From CAVQFB01 sp963711675 (GTDB lineage: Bacteria > Acidobacteriota > Terriglobia > Terriglobales > Acidobacteriaceae): a DNA stretch of 64,000 bases. Positions within the stretch are counted from its first letter, which is position 1. Every line of letters starts with the position of its first letter. The position numbers and the translations under genes were made by a program. Below, piece after piece: positions 6,530-15,161 of this stretch. The stretch spans positions 153,525 through 217,524 of the forward strand of contig CAVQFB010000001.1 of the NCBI GenBank assembly GCA_963711675.1. Reading direction: 5' to 3'. The notes beneath the pieces are model-generated. The model worked only from the letters and a program-made list of their open reading frames with translations. It was not told the DNA's origin and did no database searches.

Positions 6530-8881
6530 CTACGCGCTCGTCGGAGCCGCCTGGGCAGACTCTTCCGATTGAGTGAACTCATCTTCCCGATAGTAACGAG
6601 CGCCATATTTACCCTGATATTCGTAATAGTAGTAATAGTCCGGAGAGTTCAGATCCACGGCATTCAAGAGGACCCCGATCACTTTGGCGTTGACCTGCGC
6701 CAATATGTCCCGGGAGCGGCGCAGCGCTCCCTTGGTGGTTTGGCCGGATCGAATCACGAGCACGACTGCGTCAGACTTGGTCGCGAGTACAACTGCGTCC
6801 GTTACGGAAAGAGTCGGCGGCGTATCAATGATGATGTGGTCGTACTGGCCCCGGAGTTCTGTGAGCAGGTTGCTCATGTTCGAGGACGCGAGTAGCTCGG
6901 CCGGATTAGGAGGAGGCGTGCCGGCCGGCAATACGTACAGGCTGGATAGCAGCGGCGATCGGGTAATGGCCTGCTGCAGCTTTGCGCTCCCGGTCAGAAC
7001 GTTGCTTAGACCGGTGCGTGGTCCCATTCCTAGCGTCTTGTGAACGCCGGGCCGCCGCAGGTCAGCATCAATCAGCAGGACCTTAACGCCTTTCTGAGCG
7101 AGCACGACGGCAGTGTTGATACTGGTCGTCGTCTTTCCTTCCTGAGGGAGGGCGCTTGTGATCAGGATTACTTTGGGAGGGCTACCGATATTGGACAGCA
7201 AGAGAGAGGTCCGCAGAGCTCGGTAGGATTCCGCCATTTGTGATTGCGGCCGCGCCTGGGTTACCAGTTCGACGGCCTCCCTGGAGGAAGCCACGGAAAG
7301 CCGCTTATGATTGTTCGATTCGATCCGGCTACCCGACCCCTGCGGGATCATTCCCAGCGACGGAAGGCAGGAAATGATCTGTGCCTGTTCGGGAGTCCGG
7401 ACCGTGTTGTCCAGGTTCTCCAGCAGGAACGCCAGACCGACGCCAGAAGTCAGCCCGAGCATGAGAGCAAAGGCAAGGTTGCGCGGAACATTAGGCTCAG
7501 AAGGCGCGGTCGGAACCCGTGCCGCGTTGACGATTTTCACGTTACTCGATCGCAGTCCGGCAGTGACTCCCGCCTCCTTCAACTTTTCCAGCAGTCCCTC
7601 GTAGAGCTGGCGGTTAGTTTCTACGTCGCGCTTCAGAAGGCTGTATTCGATCGCGCTCTCATTCAGTTTGTTGGCTTCCTGCTTCTGTTTATCCATCGCG
7701 GCACGGAGCATGCCTTCGCGCTGCAAAGCGGCCATGTAGTCGCTGCGAACCCGGGCAGAGATCTTTCGCATCTCCGCCTGAATCTGGATGTCGATTTCCT
7801 TGAGCTGGCTCGAAAGCTGGGCAACTTTGGGATAGGACGGACCGAACTGCGTGTTTAGTTCGGCGACCTGTATCTTTAAATCCGCTTGCTTGCCTCGGAG
7901 GTTGTCCAACAAGCCTGAGCTGGACGTGGATCCACCTCCGGTACCGGTTCCGCCGGTGTGGGGCGCAGAAGCGATCACGTCCGGATCGCCCGACTGCACG
8001 AGACGATAGACCGACTCCTTCTCCATGCGATCAGATTCCGCGGTGGTAAGCTCTTTGTTCAATTCATCCAACTTCGCGGTAGTGATGTTCTGCTTCTCGT
8101 CGATACCCAGGATTTCGTGTTCCTTCTGGTACTTGACCAATTTTTCCTGGGAGGTTTCCACCTTGATCTGCAGATCGACGAGTTGTTTGGAAAGCCAGTC
8201 AGCAGCCTGCATCGTGGACTCAAACTTGGTCTTGAAGTTTTGCTCGACGTACGTGGTTGCCAGGGTGTTGACGATCGTGGCGGCAAGATCCTTGTTAGCA
8301 CTGCGGAAATGAAGCTCAATAATCCTCGAGTTGGGCACCAACACAACCCGCAGACTTCCTCTGAACATCGAGAGAAGGGCTGTGGTTCGGGCTGCGTCTG
8401 CCTGCAAAGGATCGGGAGAGAGATTCATCGATGCAGTGGTTCCGGGTCTGCCGCCAAACTCTGACCGCTTATCCAGATTCAATTGGCGGATGACCTGGAG
8501 GGCCAGCAGGTCGCTCTCCAGGATCTTGACTTCCGTGTCCATGTCGGCCGGATCGTAATAATCGACACTCATCGCGCCGGAGTCTTTGAAGTTGACCAAT
8601 CCCGGGTCCGACTTGTTGACCGCGATGCTGCCAGCGGCCTCGTAAATCGGCGTCATCTTGAATGTGGCAACTGCAATGGAAGTGAAGATTCCGACGAGAC
8701 AAAGAAGGACTATCCACTTGCGCTTGATGAGAACTCGAAGATATTCGTGAAGAATGGATTCCTGCGGGGCTACTCCAGGATAGCTGCCATAAGATCCAGA
8801 CCGCCCAAACTCGGCGGGGAATGCAGGCTGAATCTCACGAATGACCTGATTATTGGCCTGAATCAGAGGCCCCGAATCCAT
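6530..8881 (-). CDS. Polysaccharide co-polymerase with tyrosine autokinase (Wzz-BY-kinase, Wzc-type)
   Basis: A 783-residue protein. The Wzz domain has a first transmembrane helix (about 52-72), a coiled-coil periplasmic region and a second helix (about 466-486). The cytoplasmic BY-kinase follows, with Walker A PQEGKTTTS (about 580), Walker A' LLIDADLRRP and Walker B HIIIDTPPT. ESYRALRTSLL matches the EX2RX2R interaction helix. The C-terminus has an unusually dense tyrosine cluster (Tyr 749-753, 755, 759, 763, 764). Such kinases control chain length and export by cycling tyrosine phosphorylation. The start is clear: GAGGAG lies 5 nt before the ATG. First gene of the minus-strand EPS operon. 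Confidence 0.93.
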   Translation of the reverse strand: MDSGPLIQANNQVIREIQPAFPAEFGRSGSYGSYPGVAPQESILHEYLRVLIKRKWIVLLCLVGIFTSIAVATFKMTPIYEAAGSIAVNKSDPGLVNFKDSGAMSVDYYDPADMDTEVKILESDLLALQVIRQLNLDKRSEFGGRPGTTASMNLSPDPLQADAARTTALLSMFRGSLRVVLVPNSRIIELHFRSANKDLAATIVNTLATTYVEQNFKTKFESTMQAADWLSKQLVDLQIKVETSQEKLVKYQKEHEILGIDEKQNITTAKLDELNKELTTAESDRMEKESVYRLVQSGDPDVIASAPHTGGTGTGGGSTSSSGLLDNLRGKQADLKIQVAELNTQFGPSYPKVAQLSSQLKEIDIQIQAEMRKISARVRSDYMAALQREGMLRAAMDKQKQEANKLNESAIEYSLLKRDVETNRQLYEGLLEKLKEAGVTAGLRSSNVKIVNAARVPTAPSEPNVPRNLAFALMLGLTSGVGLAFLLENLDNTVRTPEQAQIISCLPSLGMIPQGSGSRIESNNHKRLSVASSREAVELVTQARPQSQMAESYRALRTSLLLSNIGSPPKVILITSALPQEGKTTTSINTAVVLAQKGVKVLLIDADLRRPGVHKTLGMGPRTGLSNVLTGSAKLQQAITRSPLLSSLYVLPAGTPPPNPAELLASSNMSNLLTELRGQYDHIIIDTPPTLSVTDAVVLATKSDAVVLVIRSGQTTKGALRRSRDILAQVNAKVIGVLLNAVDLNSPDYYYYYEYQGKYGARYYREDEFTQSEESAQAAPTSA

Positions 8882-9284
8882 TATGACTCCTCAAACGCCC
8901 TCACATGGGAAGCAAGAACGTCGTGACTCAAACGACGGACAAAGCTCTCCCGACAAAACTCCCCTTCGAATGCAATGACACGTACGGTTGGCCGAATTCT
9001 AGCATCGGGAAAAATTAGCAGCCGTTGTTAATCGAGGGGGGAATAGAAAGCGTTAACCATGTTTGTTTTCCAAGAGATGAGTTTTTGTGTACCTTGGCTA
9101 TACTACGGCCATTAAGAATTCATTAGAAAATTAATGATGAAAGAAACGCACGTTTCTTCGCCAAGCGCCTTGAAGTGGGCATAGGTTGCGGGGTTGGAGT
9201 GTGTCTGGTTAGGGCCGCGATCGTTAAGAGTTGAGAGAAGAATCTGTTTCTTTCAGTCTGTTCCAGTGGGGCGAAGGTGAATTG
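8882..9284. promoter_or_regulatory. 403-nt divergent intergenic region between BY-kinase and pseB
   Basis: No credible gene lies here. It separates the minus-strand kinase operon from the plus-strand Pse operon and must hold promoters for both. On the plus strand TATACT at 9099-9104, preceded by TTGG and followed by an AT-rich tract (9112-9138), is a possible -10 element, but no good -35 is in place. On the minus strand TAGAAT, read from about 8997-9002, is a weak -10 candidate. The C-rich/G-rich tract near 9037-9044 is not assigned. Confidence 0.4.
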
Positions 9285-10307
9285 ATGAACTGGTCGGAAC
9301 AAGTTGTGCTCATCACCGGAGGAACGGGTTCCTTCGGGAAGAAGTTCGTCGAAGTCATGCTCGCGCAACATCACCCAAAGAGGTTGGTGGTGTTCAGCCG
9401 CGACGAACTCAAGCAGCATGACATGCGCACCAGCGGATTCAATCACCCCAGCATTCGCTATTTCATCGGGGATGTGCGCGACCTACAGCGACTGCAGCGT
9501 GCCTTGGCGGGAGTGACCGTTGTCGTACACGCCGCAGCGCTCAAACAAGTGCCGGCCTGCGAATACAATCCCTTTGAAGCCATCCAGACCAACATCATCG
9601 GCGGGAAGAACGTGATTGACGCCGCCATCGATCAAGGGGTCAAGCGGATACTCGCGCTCAGCACCGACAAAGCCGTGAATCCCGTGAATCTGTATGGGGC
9701 TACGAAACTGTGCGCGGAAAAGATGTTTGTGCAGGCCAATGCGTACGCTGGGGCGCAGGAGACGCGTTTCAGTTGTGCCCGCTACGGCAATGTTCTGGGG
9801 AGCCGCGGCAGCGTGATTCCTGTTTTTCTGGAGCAACGCAAACGAGGAAAAATTACGATCACCGATCCGCGTATGAGCCGCTTCTGGATGACTCTGGAAC
9901 AGGGCGTGGAGTTCGTCATCGGTTGCATTGAAAGAATGCACGGCGGGGAAATCTTCGTTCCCAAGATTCCCAGCATGACGCTGCTCGAAATGGTAAACGT
10001 CGTGGCGCCGGGTTGCGAGATCGAATACATCGGCATTCGGCCGGGCGAAAAGCTGCATGAGGTTCTCGTATCCGAGGACGAAGCGCGCAATACGGTGGAC
10101 GCCGATGACATGTACGTGATCCAGCCATCCCATCCGTGGTGGGGTCCGCAAAACTGGAAGCATGCCAAACGGCTGCCCGAGGGATTCCGTTATACGAGTG
10201 ACACCAATTCCCATCGTTTAAGCAGAGGAGATCTGGAGCAAATGATTGAACCGGGTATGCACGTTGTATTTCCCGCGCCCGCTCATGTTCAAGCCGCGGC
10301 CGTTTAG
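9285..10307 (+). CDS. pseB: UDP-N-acetylglucosamine 4,6-dehydratase (inverting), PseB-like
   Basis: A 340-residue SDR enzyme that should convert UDP-GlcNAc to UDP-2-acetamido-2,6-dideoxy-beta-L-arabino-4-hexulose, the first step of pseudaminic acid synthesis. TGGTGSFGKK (11-20) is the nucleotide-binding loop, STDKA (126-130) and YGATK (137-141) supply the active-site Asp/Lys and Tyr/Lys, and RPGEKLHEVLVSEDEARN is a PseB-family signature. The ATG at 9285 is chosen because AAGGTG sits 6 nt upstream; an in-frame start at 9231 has no ribosome site and adds unconserved residues. First gene of the long plus-strand operon, 5 nt before pseC. Confidence 0.93.
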   Translation: MNWSEQVVLITGGTGSFGKKFVEVMLAQHHPKRLVVFSRDELKQHDMRTSGFNHPSIRYFIGDVRDLQRLQRALAGVTVVVHAAALKQVPACEYNPFEAIQTNIIGGKNVIDAAIDQGVKRILALSTDKAVNPVNLYGATKLCAEKMFVQANAYAGAQETRFSCARYGNVLGSRGSVIPVFLEQRKRGKITITDPRMSRFWMTLEQGVEFVIGCIERMHGGEIFVPKIPSMTLLEMVNVVAPGCEIEYIGIRPGEKLHEVLVSEDEARNTVDADDMYVIQPSHPWWGPQNWKHAKRLPEGFRYTSDTNSHRLSRGDLEQMIEPGMHVVFPAPAHVQAAAV

Positions 10308-10312
10308 ACCCG

Positions 10313-11524
10313 ATGAGTGCGACGCAGGCTACACACGGGTTGTTGGCCATGCACGGGGGATCCCCGGTCCGCAGCAAATTCCTGCCTTACGGACATCAGG
10401 CGATCGATGAGAGCGACATCCAGTCCGTTGTCGACGTATTGCGTTCGGATTGGCTCACGACGGGTCCGAAAGTCGCGGAGTTCGAGGACGCATTCGCAGC
10501 CCAGGTTCACGCCAAATACGCTGTCAGCTTCAGTTCTGGTACATCAGCCTTGCATGCGGCGGCGTTTGCCGCGGAACTTCGGCCCGGCGATCAGGCGATC
10601 ACCACGCCGATGACCTTCTGTGCTACCGCGAACTGCATCCTCTACCAGGGTGCGCGGCCAGTGTTCGCAGACATTTGCGCTGACACACTCAATATCGATC
10701 CGCAACAGGTCGCGACAGAGATCAACGCGAATACCCGAGCCATTTTTCCGGTGGACTATGCTGGCCACCCGGCAGATCTCGAACCACTGTTAGACCTGGC
10801 CGAAAAACATGGCCTGGTGGTCATCGAGGATGCATCTCACGCGCCAGGGGCAAAATATCTCGGTCGGGATGTGGGCAGCCTGGCGCACATGACCGTATTC
10901 AGCTTTCATCCGGTGAAGCACCTCACGACCGGGGAAGGTGGAATGGTGACGACCGGCTCCGCCGGTCTTGCGGAAACCTTGCGCTGTTTTCGCAATCACG
11001 GAATCAGCAGCGATGTCCGCCAGAGGCAAGCGGCAGGCCAATGGCAGTACGACATGGTTTTGCTCGGCTTCAACTATCGACTGTCCGACATTGCGTGCGC
11101 ACTGGGCCTGAGCCAACTCCGGAAGCTGGAGGCAAACCTCGCGCGGCGACGGGAGATTGCGGCCTCTTACAACCGTGCGTTTCGCGGAATTCCGGGGTTG
11201 ACTACCCCTTCCGTGCGACCGGATGTCGATCCGGCATGGCACCTTTACCCAGTCCGGCTCGATCTGAAGTATCTGTCTGCCGACAGAAATGAAATATTTC
11301 GTGCGCTTCGCGCAGAGAACATCGGTGTCAATGTGCACTATGTGCCGGTTTATCGACACTCTTTTTACCGAGGTTTGTTAGGAACAGAGGCGGGTGCGTT
11401 GCCGGTGGCTGAAGACGCGTATGAGCGTCTGATCAGCCTGCCCCTGTTCCACGGCATGGACGACCAGGACGTGGAAGACGTTATCACTGCGGTTTACAAA
11501 GTGTTTTCGGTCTATGCCACATGA
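10313..11524 (+). CDS. pseC: UDP-4-amino-4,6-dideoxy-N-acetyl-beta-L-altrosamine transaminase, PseC-like
   Basis: A 403-residue DegT/DnrJ/EryC1 aminotransferase. The PLP lysine is Lys202 in FSFHPVKHLTTGEGG. SGTSAL (75-80) binds the cofactor phosphate, and IEDASHAPGA (171-180) holds the Asp that contacts the pyridine nitrogen. PVDYAGHPADL is a PseC-type motif. It should aminate C4 of the PseB product using glutamate. Starts 5 nt after pseB and precedes the GNAT gene by 21 nt, consistent with pathway order. Specificity is inferred from the neighbours. Confidence 0.92.
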   Translation: MSATQATHGLLAMHGGSPVRSKFLPYGHQAIDESDIQSVVDVLRSDWLTTGPKVAEFEDAFAAQVHAKYAVSFSSGTSALHAAAFAAELRPGDQAITTPMTFCATANCILYQGARPVFADICADTLNIDPQQVATEINANTRAIFPVDYAGHPADLEPLLDLAEKHGLVVIEDASHAPGAKYLGRDVGSLAHMTVFSFHPVKHLTTGEGGMVTTGSAGLAETLRCFRNHGISSDVRQRQAAGQWQYDMVLLGFNYRLSDIACALGLSQLRKLEANLARRREIAASYNRAFRGIPGLTTPSVRPDVDPAWHLYPVRLDLKYLSADRNEIFRALRAENIGVNVHYVPVYRHSFYRGLLGTEAGALPVAEDAYERLISLPLFHGMDDQDVEDVITAVYKVFSVYAT

Positions 11525-11545
11525 GACTTCCCAGGAGAATGGTGA

Positions 11546-12115
11546 TTGCATAACAAGACTCCATTCGTAGTCGGTCCACATGTTTATCTTCGCCCCCTCG
11601 ATCGCAGGGACTTGAACGAAACTTACCTGGGATGGCTGAACGATCCGGACGTCACCCGCTACATGGAGACAGGAACCTTTCCGTCCACGCGGCAGGATCT
11701 GGAAGACTTCTATCAGCGGGCCACGAGTTCCAAGAGCCAGGTTGTGTTGGCGATCGTTGACAAGAAGTCAGACCATCACATCGGGAACGTAAAGCTGGGG
11801 CCCATCCACTGGATACACCGCCGCGCGACGTTCGGAATTTTGATTGGAGAGAAAAAGTTCTGGGGAAAGGGAGTCGGGCAAGAGGCAACCCGCCTCGCGG
11901 TGGAGTACGGATTCTTCCGGCTCAACCTGCTGCGCATCGATCTGGGAGTTTTCGCGGAGCATGAATCTGCGGTGCGCTGTTACGAAAAAGTCGGCTTCAA
12001 GATAGAAGGCCGTTTGCGGCAGGACCTGTTCTGCAACGGCGAATATAAAGACCGTTTGTGGATGGGGATTCTGCGTTCTGAATACCAGCCTTGCGAATCA
12101 GGAAATGGAAAATGA
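11546..12115 (+). CDS. GNAT N-acetyltransferase, probable PseH-role enzyme
   Basis: A 189-residue RimJ/RimL-type GNAT. The acetyl-CoA loop is KGVGQEATRL (about 108-117), and the C-terminal ESAVRCYEKVGFKIEGR is the usual end of the fold. The start is TTG, supported by AGGAGA 7 nt upstream. In Pse pathways PseH acetylates the 4-amino group of the PseC product, and PseH is a GNAT; this is the only small GNAT between pseC and pseG, so that role is the best guess. Alternatively it could acylate another amino sugar. The stop overlaps the next ATG (ATGA). Confidence 0.82.
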   Translation: MHNKTPFVVGPHVYLRPLDRRDLNETYLGWLNDPDVTRYMETGTFPSTRQDLEDFYQRATSSKSQVVLAIVDKKSDHHIGNVKLGPIHWIHRRATFGILIGEKKFWGKGVGQEATRLAVEYGFFRLNLLRIDLGVFAEHESAVRCYEKVGFKIEGRLRQDLFCNGEYKDRLWMGILRSEYQPCESGNGK

Positions 12116-13116
12116 AAGCCTGCGTCATTGGCGGCGGCTCGATCGGCAGGCGTCATCTGGGTAATCTGAAGACCCTGGGACTCGCCGAATTGGCCCTGGT
12201 TGAAACTGATGAGCAGCGGCTCCACGTCGTGGCCAAGGAACTGGGCGTGACGAAATTCTCCAGCCTTGACCAAGCGATTGAGTGGGGGCCTGATTTCTTT
12301 GTCGTCGCCACGCCGCCGCACCTGCACGTTGACCAGGCATCTCGAATTGCGCATTACGGTTTTGACCTCTTTGTGGAAAAACCGCTATGTCATCGCGAGG
12401 ATGGCCTCGAATATTTGTGTCACCAGGTGAAGAAGAAAGGCCTGATTTCGATGGTGGCCTGCAATATGCGTTTTCATCCCGGGCCGGCGAAGGTCAAGGA
12501 ATTGATTGAAAGAAAGCTCCTGGGGAAGTTGCTGTTCGCCAGAATTCACTGCGGATCGTATCTGCCCGGTTGGCGTCAGGGGATGGACTATTCGAAGAAC
12601 TACGCGGCCCGTACGGAAACGGGGGGTGGATGCCTGCTCGATTGCATCCACGAAGTCGATCTGGCGCGCTGGTACCTGGGGGAAGTGCAGGAAGTATTTT
12701 GTGTTTCCGATCACCTGAGCTCGCTCAAGATCAGCACTGAGGACGTGGCGATCCTCGTGTGCCGGCACTGCGATGGGTCAATGTCCGAGATTCATCTCGA
12801 CTACGTGCAGCGAACATACGAGCGTGGATGTCAGATCGTCGGCGAAAGGGGTTCGATCTTCTGGGACTTTAATCAGAAACAAGTGCGGTGGTACGACGCG
12901 GCCACGGAATGGACCGTTTTTGCGCAACCCGACGATTGGCAAGTGAACCAGATGTATCTGGATGAGATGCAGCATTTCATCGATTGCGTAAGCGAGCGAA
13001 AGCCAACGGCGCTTGCGATACCTGAAGCGGCCGCTGTCATGCAGATTGCTTTTGCAGCCAAGCAATCCGCCACCGAAGGCAGGCTGGTGTCCAGCATGAG
13101 GGAAGTCCGGGTATGA
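12112..13116 (+). CDS. Gfo/Idh/MocA-family NAD(P)-dependent sugar oxidoreductase
   Basis: A 334-residue oxidoreductase. The Rossmann motif is CVIGGGSIGRRHLGNL (4-19), and VEKPLCH (88-94) carries the family's catalytic Lys90 in the EKP motif. The C-terminal alpha/beta domain has GGGCLLDCIHEVDLARW with the conserved histidine. The ATG at 12112 is chosen because it overlaps the previous stop as ATGA; an upstream in-frame start would run 24 nt into the GNAT gene. The end overlaps the next gene by 4 nt. The classical Pse pathway has no such enzyme. Its tight coupling to the fused aminotransferase suggests an oxidation-transamination pair (inference). Confidence 0.87.
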   Translation: MKACVIGGGSIGRRHLGNLKTLGLAELALVETDEQRLHVVAKELGVTKFSSLDQAIEWGPDFFVVATPPHLHVDQASRIAHYGFDLFVEKPLCHREDGLEYLCHQVKKKGLISMVACNMRFHPGPAKVKELIERKLLGKLLFARIHCGSYLPGWRQGMDYSKNYAARTETGGGCLLDCIHEVDLARWYLGEVQEVFCVSDHLSSLKISTEDVAILVCRHCDGSMSEIHLDYVQRTYERGCQIVGERGSIFWDFNQKQVRWYDAATEWTVFAQPDDWQVNQMYLDEMQHFIDCVSERKPTALAIPEAAAVMQIAFAAKQSATEGRLVSSMREVRV

Positions 13117-15161
13117 CGCTGGCGATTGTGCAAGCGCGCATGGGATCCTCGCGTCTGCCGGGCAAAAGCCTGGCCGACATCGAAGGACACCCCATGCTTT
13201 GGCATGTGGTCGAGCGCGTCCGTCGCGCGCAACTTGTGCACAAGGTCGTAGTCGCAACCAGCGACCAGGCTGCGGACAACCCGATTGCCGAGTTCTGCGA
13301 GCGCGAGGGCATTCCCTGTTTCAGGGGCAGCGAAGAAGACGTCCTTGACCGCTTCTACCGGGCTGCTAAGGAACACTCAGGTGAGGTTCTGGTCCGCGTT
13401 ACGGCTGATTGCCCGCTGATCGATCCTTCCGTGATCGACAGGGTTATCCAGCGGTATGAGCACGGCGCATTCGACTACGTATCGAACGTCATGCACTGTA
13501 CCTATCCAGACGGACTGGACACGGAGGTGTTTTCGATTTCCGCTTTGGAGCGGGCATGGCGTGAAGCGCAGAAATTGTCGGAGCGGGAACACGTGACGCC
13601 CTATCTTCGGTCGGGGAAATTCCGGACCGCGAATGTGGAGAGCGACCGGCCCGTTTCTGGTGGGCAATACCGATGGACGGTGGATGAGCCACCGGACCTG
13701 GAGTTCGTGCGCAGAGTCTATTCGTCCTTCGCGGGCAACGGAGGGTTCGGATTTCAAGACGTGTTCCGGCTCCTGAAAGAGAAGCCTGATGTGGCAACTG
13801 CGCAAGCGACGGCGATCAGCAACGAAGGCTACTATCGCAGCTTGTACCGGCAGGCCGCGGCGGGCGCCGCGCCAAAATTGCCGCTCAAAGAGTCTGAGGA
13901 CTGGTTAGCCCGGGCCGAGAAAGTGATTCCCGGTGGGGCGCAAACTTTCAGCAAGGCCTACACGCAATATGTGCAAGGCGTAGCTCCCATTTACCTGCAA
14001 CGGGGGAAGGGATGCCGGGTTTGGGATGTCGATGGCAACGAATACATCGACTATGTCCAGGGACTGCTGCCCAACATTCTGGGGTATGCGAACGATGAGG
14101 TGAATCGCGCTGTCAGCGAGCAACTCGCCGAGGGACACAGTTTCTCGTTGCCGCATCCGATCGAGGTTCAGCTTGCGGAACGGCTCACTAGGCTGATTCC
14201 GTGCGCGGAGATGGTGCGGTTCGGGAAAAACGGATCGGATGCTACGTCCGGTGCAGTGCGGGCAGCTCGAGCTTTTACTGGCCGCGACCGAATTGCCTGC
14301 TGCGGATATCACGGCTGGCAGGATTGGTATATCGGCAGCACCACTCGCAACGCGGGCGTGCCGGAAGCCGTCCGCTCTTTAACCCATCCGTTCGTGTACA
14401 ACGACCTCGCCTCGCTGGAGCGAATCCTTAACGAGCATTCGAAGGAATTCGCAGCAGTGATCATGGAACTGATGAATTTCACCGAGCCGGTTCCGGGATT
14501 TCTGGTGGGAGTGAAGCGCCTGGCAGACGATCACGGCGCCCTCTTGATTTTTGACGAGATCTGCAGCGGGTTCCACTTTGGCCTCGGAGGCGCGCAGAAG
14601 ATTTTTGGCGTGACTCCCGACCTTGCCTGCTTCGGTAAAGCGATGGGCAATGGCTTCCCGATCTCCTGCGTGGTAGGCCGGGCAGAAGTAATGCGTGTTT
14701 TCGAGGAAATTTTCTACAGCTTCACGTTTGCCGGAGAAGTGGCGTCCATGGCCGCCGCTATGAAGGTGCTCGACATCCTGGAGAATACCGACGCGCTGGC
14801 CACGATGGAGGCAAATGGCCGCTTGTTGCAAGACGGGATGCAAGCGATAGCGAAAGAAGCGAAGCTGGCCGAGGGTGTGAAATGCGTAGGCAGGCCGGTC
14901 TGGTCACTTTTGAAATTCCTGAATGCGGACGGCAGCGACAGTCCGCTTATCAAGAATCTCTTCCAGCAAGAGGCAATCAAGCGGGGAGTGCTGATTCTGG
15001 CCACGCATAATCTTACTGCCGCGCACGACTCTCCCGCGATTCAGAAGACTCTGGAGGTTTACGCGGAGGTGATCAAGACACTTGCCGGCTGGCTGCAAGA
15101 GAAGGACCCTGCTCGATTCCTCGAGGGCAAGATGAGCCAGCCCGTTTTTCGTGTGCGATGA
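13113..15161 (+). CDS. Fused CMP-nonulosonate cytidylyltransferase (PseF/SpsF-like) and class-III PLP aminotransferase
   Basis: A 682-residue two-domain enzyme. Residues 1 to about 245 are a nucleotidyltransferase of the SpsF/PseF/CMP-Kdo synthetase type: QARMGSSRLPGKSL (7-20), RVTADCPLIDP (95-105), and YPDGLDTEVF (131-140). Residues about 258-670 form a class-III aminotransferase close to glutamate-1-semialdehyde aminomutase: GKNGSDATSGAVRAAR (371-386) binds the PLP phosphate, LLIFDEICSGF places Asp481, and Lys509 in ACFGKAMGNGFPIS is the Schiff-base lysine. Both halves look intact. The first should activate the nonulosonic acid with CTP; the substrate of the second is unknown. It overlaps both neighbours by 4 nt. 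pseF is not found elsewhere in the window, so this is the only candidate CMP-activating enzyme. Confidence 0.9.
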   Translation: MTLAIVQARMGSSRLPGKSLADIEGHPMLWHVVERVRRAQLVHKVVVATSDQAADNPIAEFCEREGIPCFRGSEEDVLDRFYRAAKEHSGEVLVRVTADCPLIDPSVIDRVIQRYEHGAFDYVSNVMHCTYPDGLDTEVFSISALERAWREAQKLSEREHVTPYLRSGKFRTANVESDRPVSGGQYRWTVDEPPDLEFVRRVYSSFAGNGGFGFQDVFRLLKEKPDVATAQATAISNEGYYRSLYRQAAAGAAPKLPLKESEDWLARAEKVIPGGAQTFSKAYTQYVQGVAPIYLQRGKGCRVWDVDGNEYIDYVQGLLPNILGYANDEVNRAVSEQLAEGHSFSLPHPIEVQLAERLTRLIPCAEMVRFGKNGSDATSGAVRAARAFTGRDRIACCGYHGWQDWYIGSTTRNAGVPEAVRSLTHPFVYNDLASLERILNEHSKEFAAVIMELMNFTEPVPGFLVGVKRLADDHGALLIFDEICSGFHFGLGGAQKIFGVTPDLACFGKAMGNGFPISCVVGRAEVMRVFEEIFYSFTFAGEVASMAAAMKVLDILENTDALATMEANGRLLQDGMQAIAKEAKLAEGVKCVGRPVWSLLKFLNADGSDSPLIKNLFQQEAIKRGVLILATHNLTAAHDSPAIQKTLEVYAEVIKTLAGWLQEKDPARFLEGKMSQPVFRVR

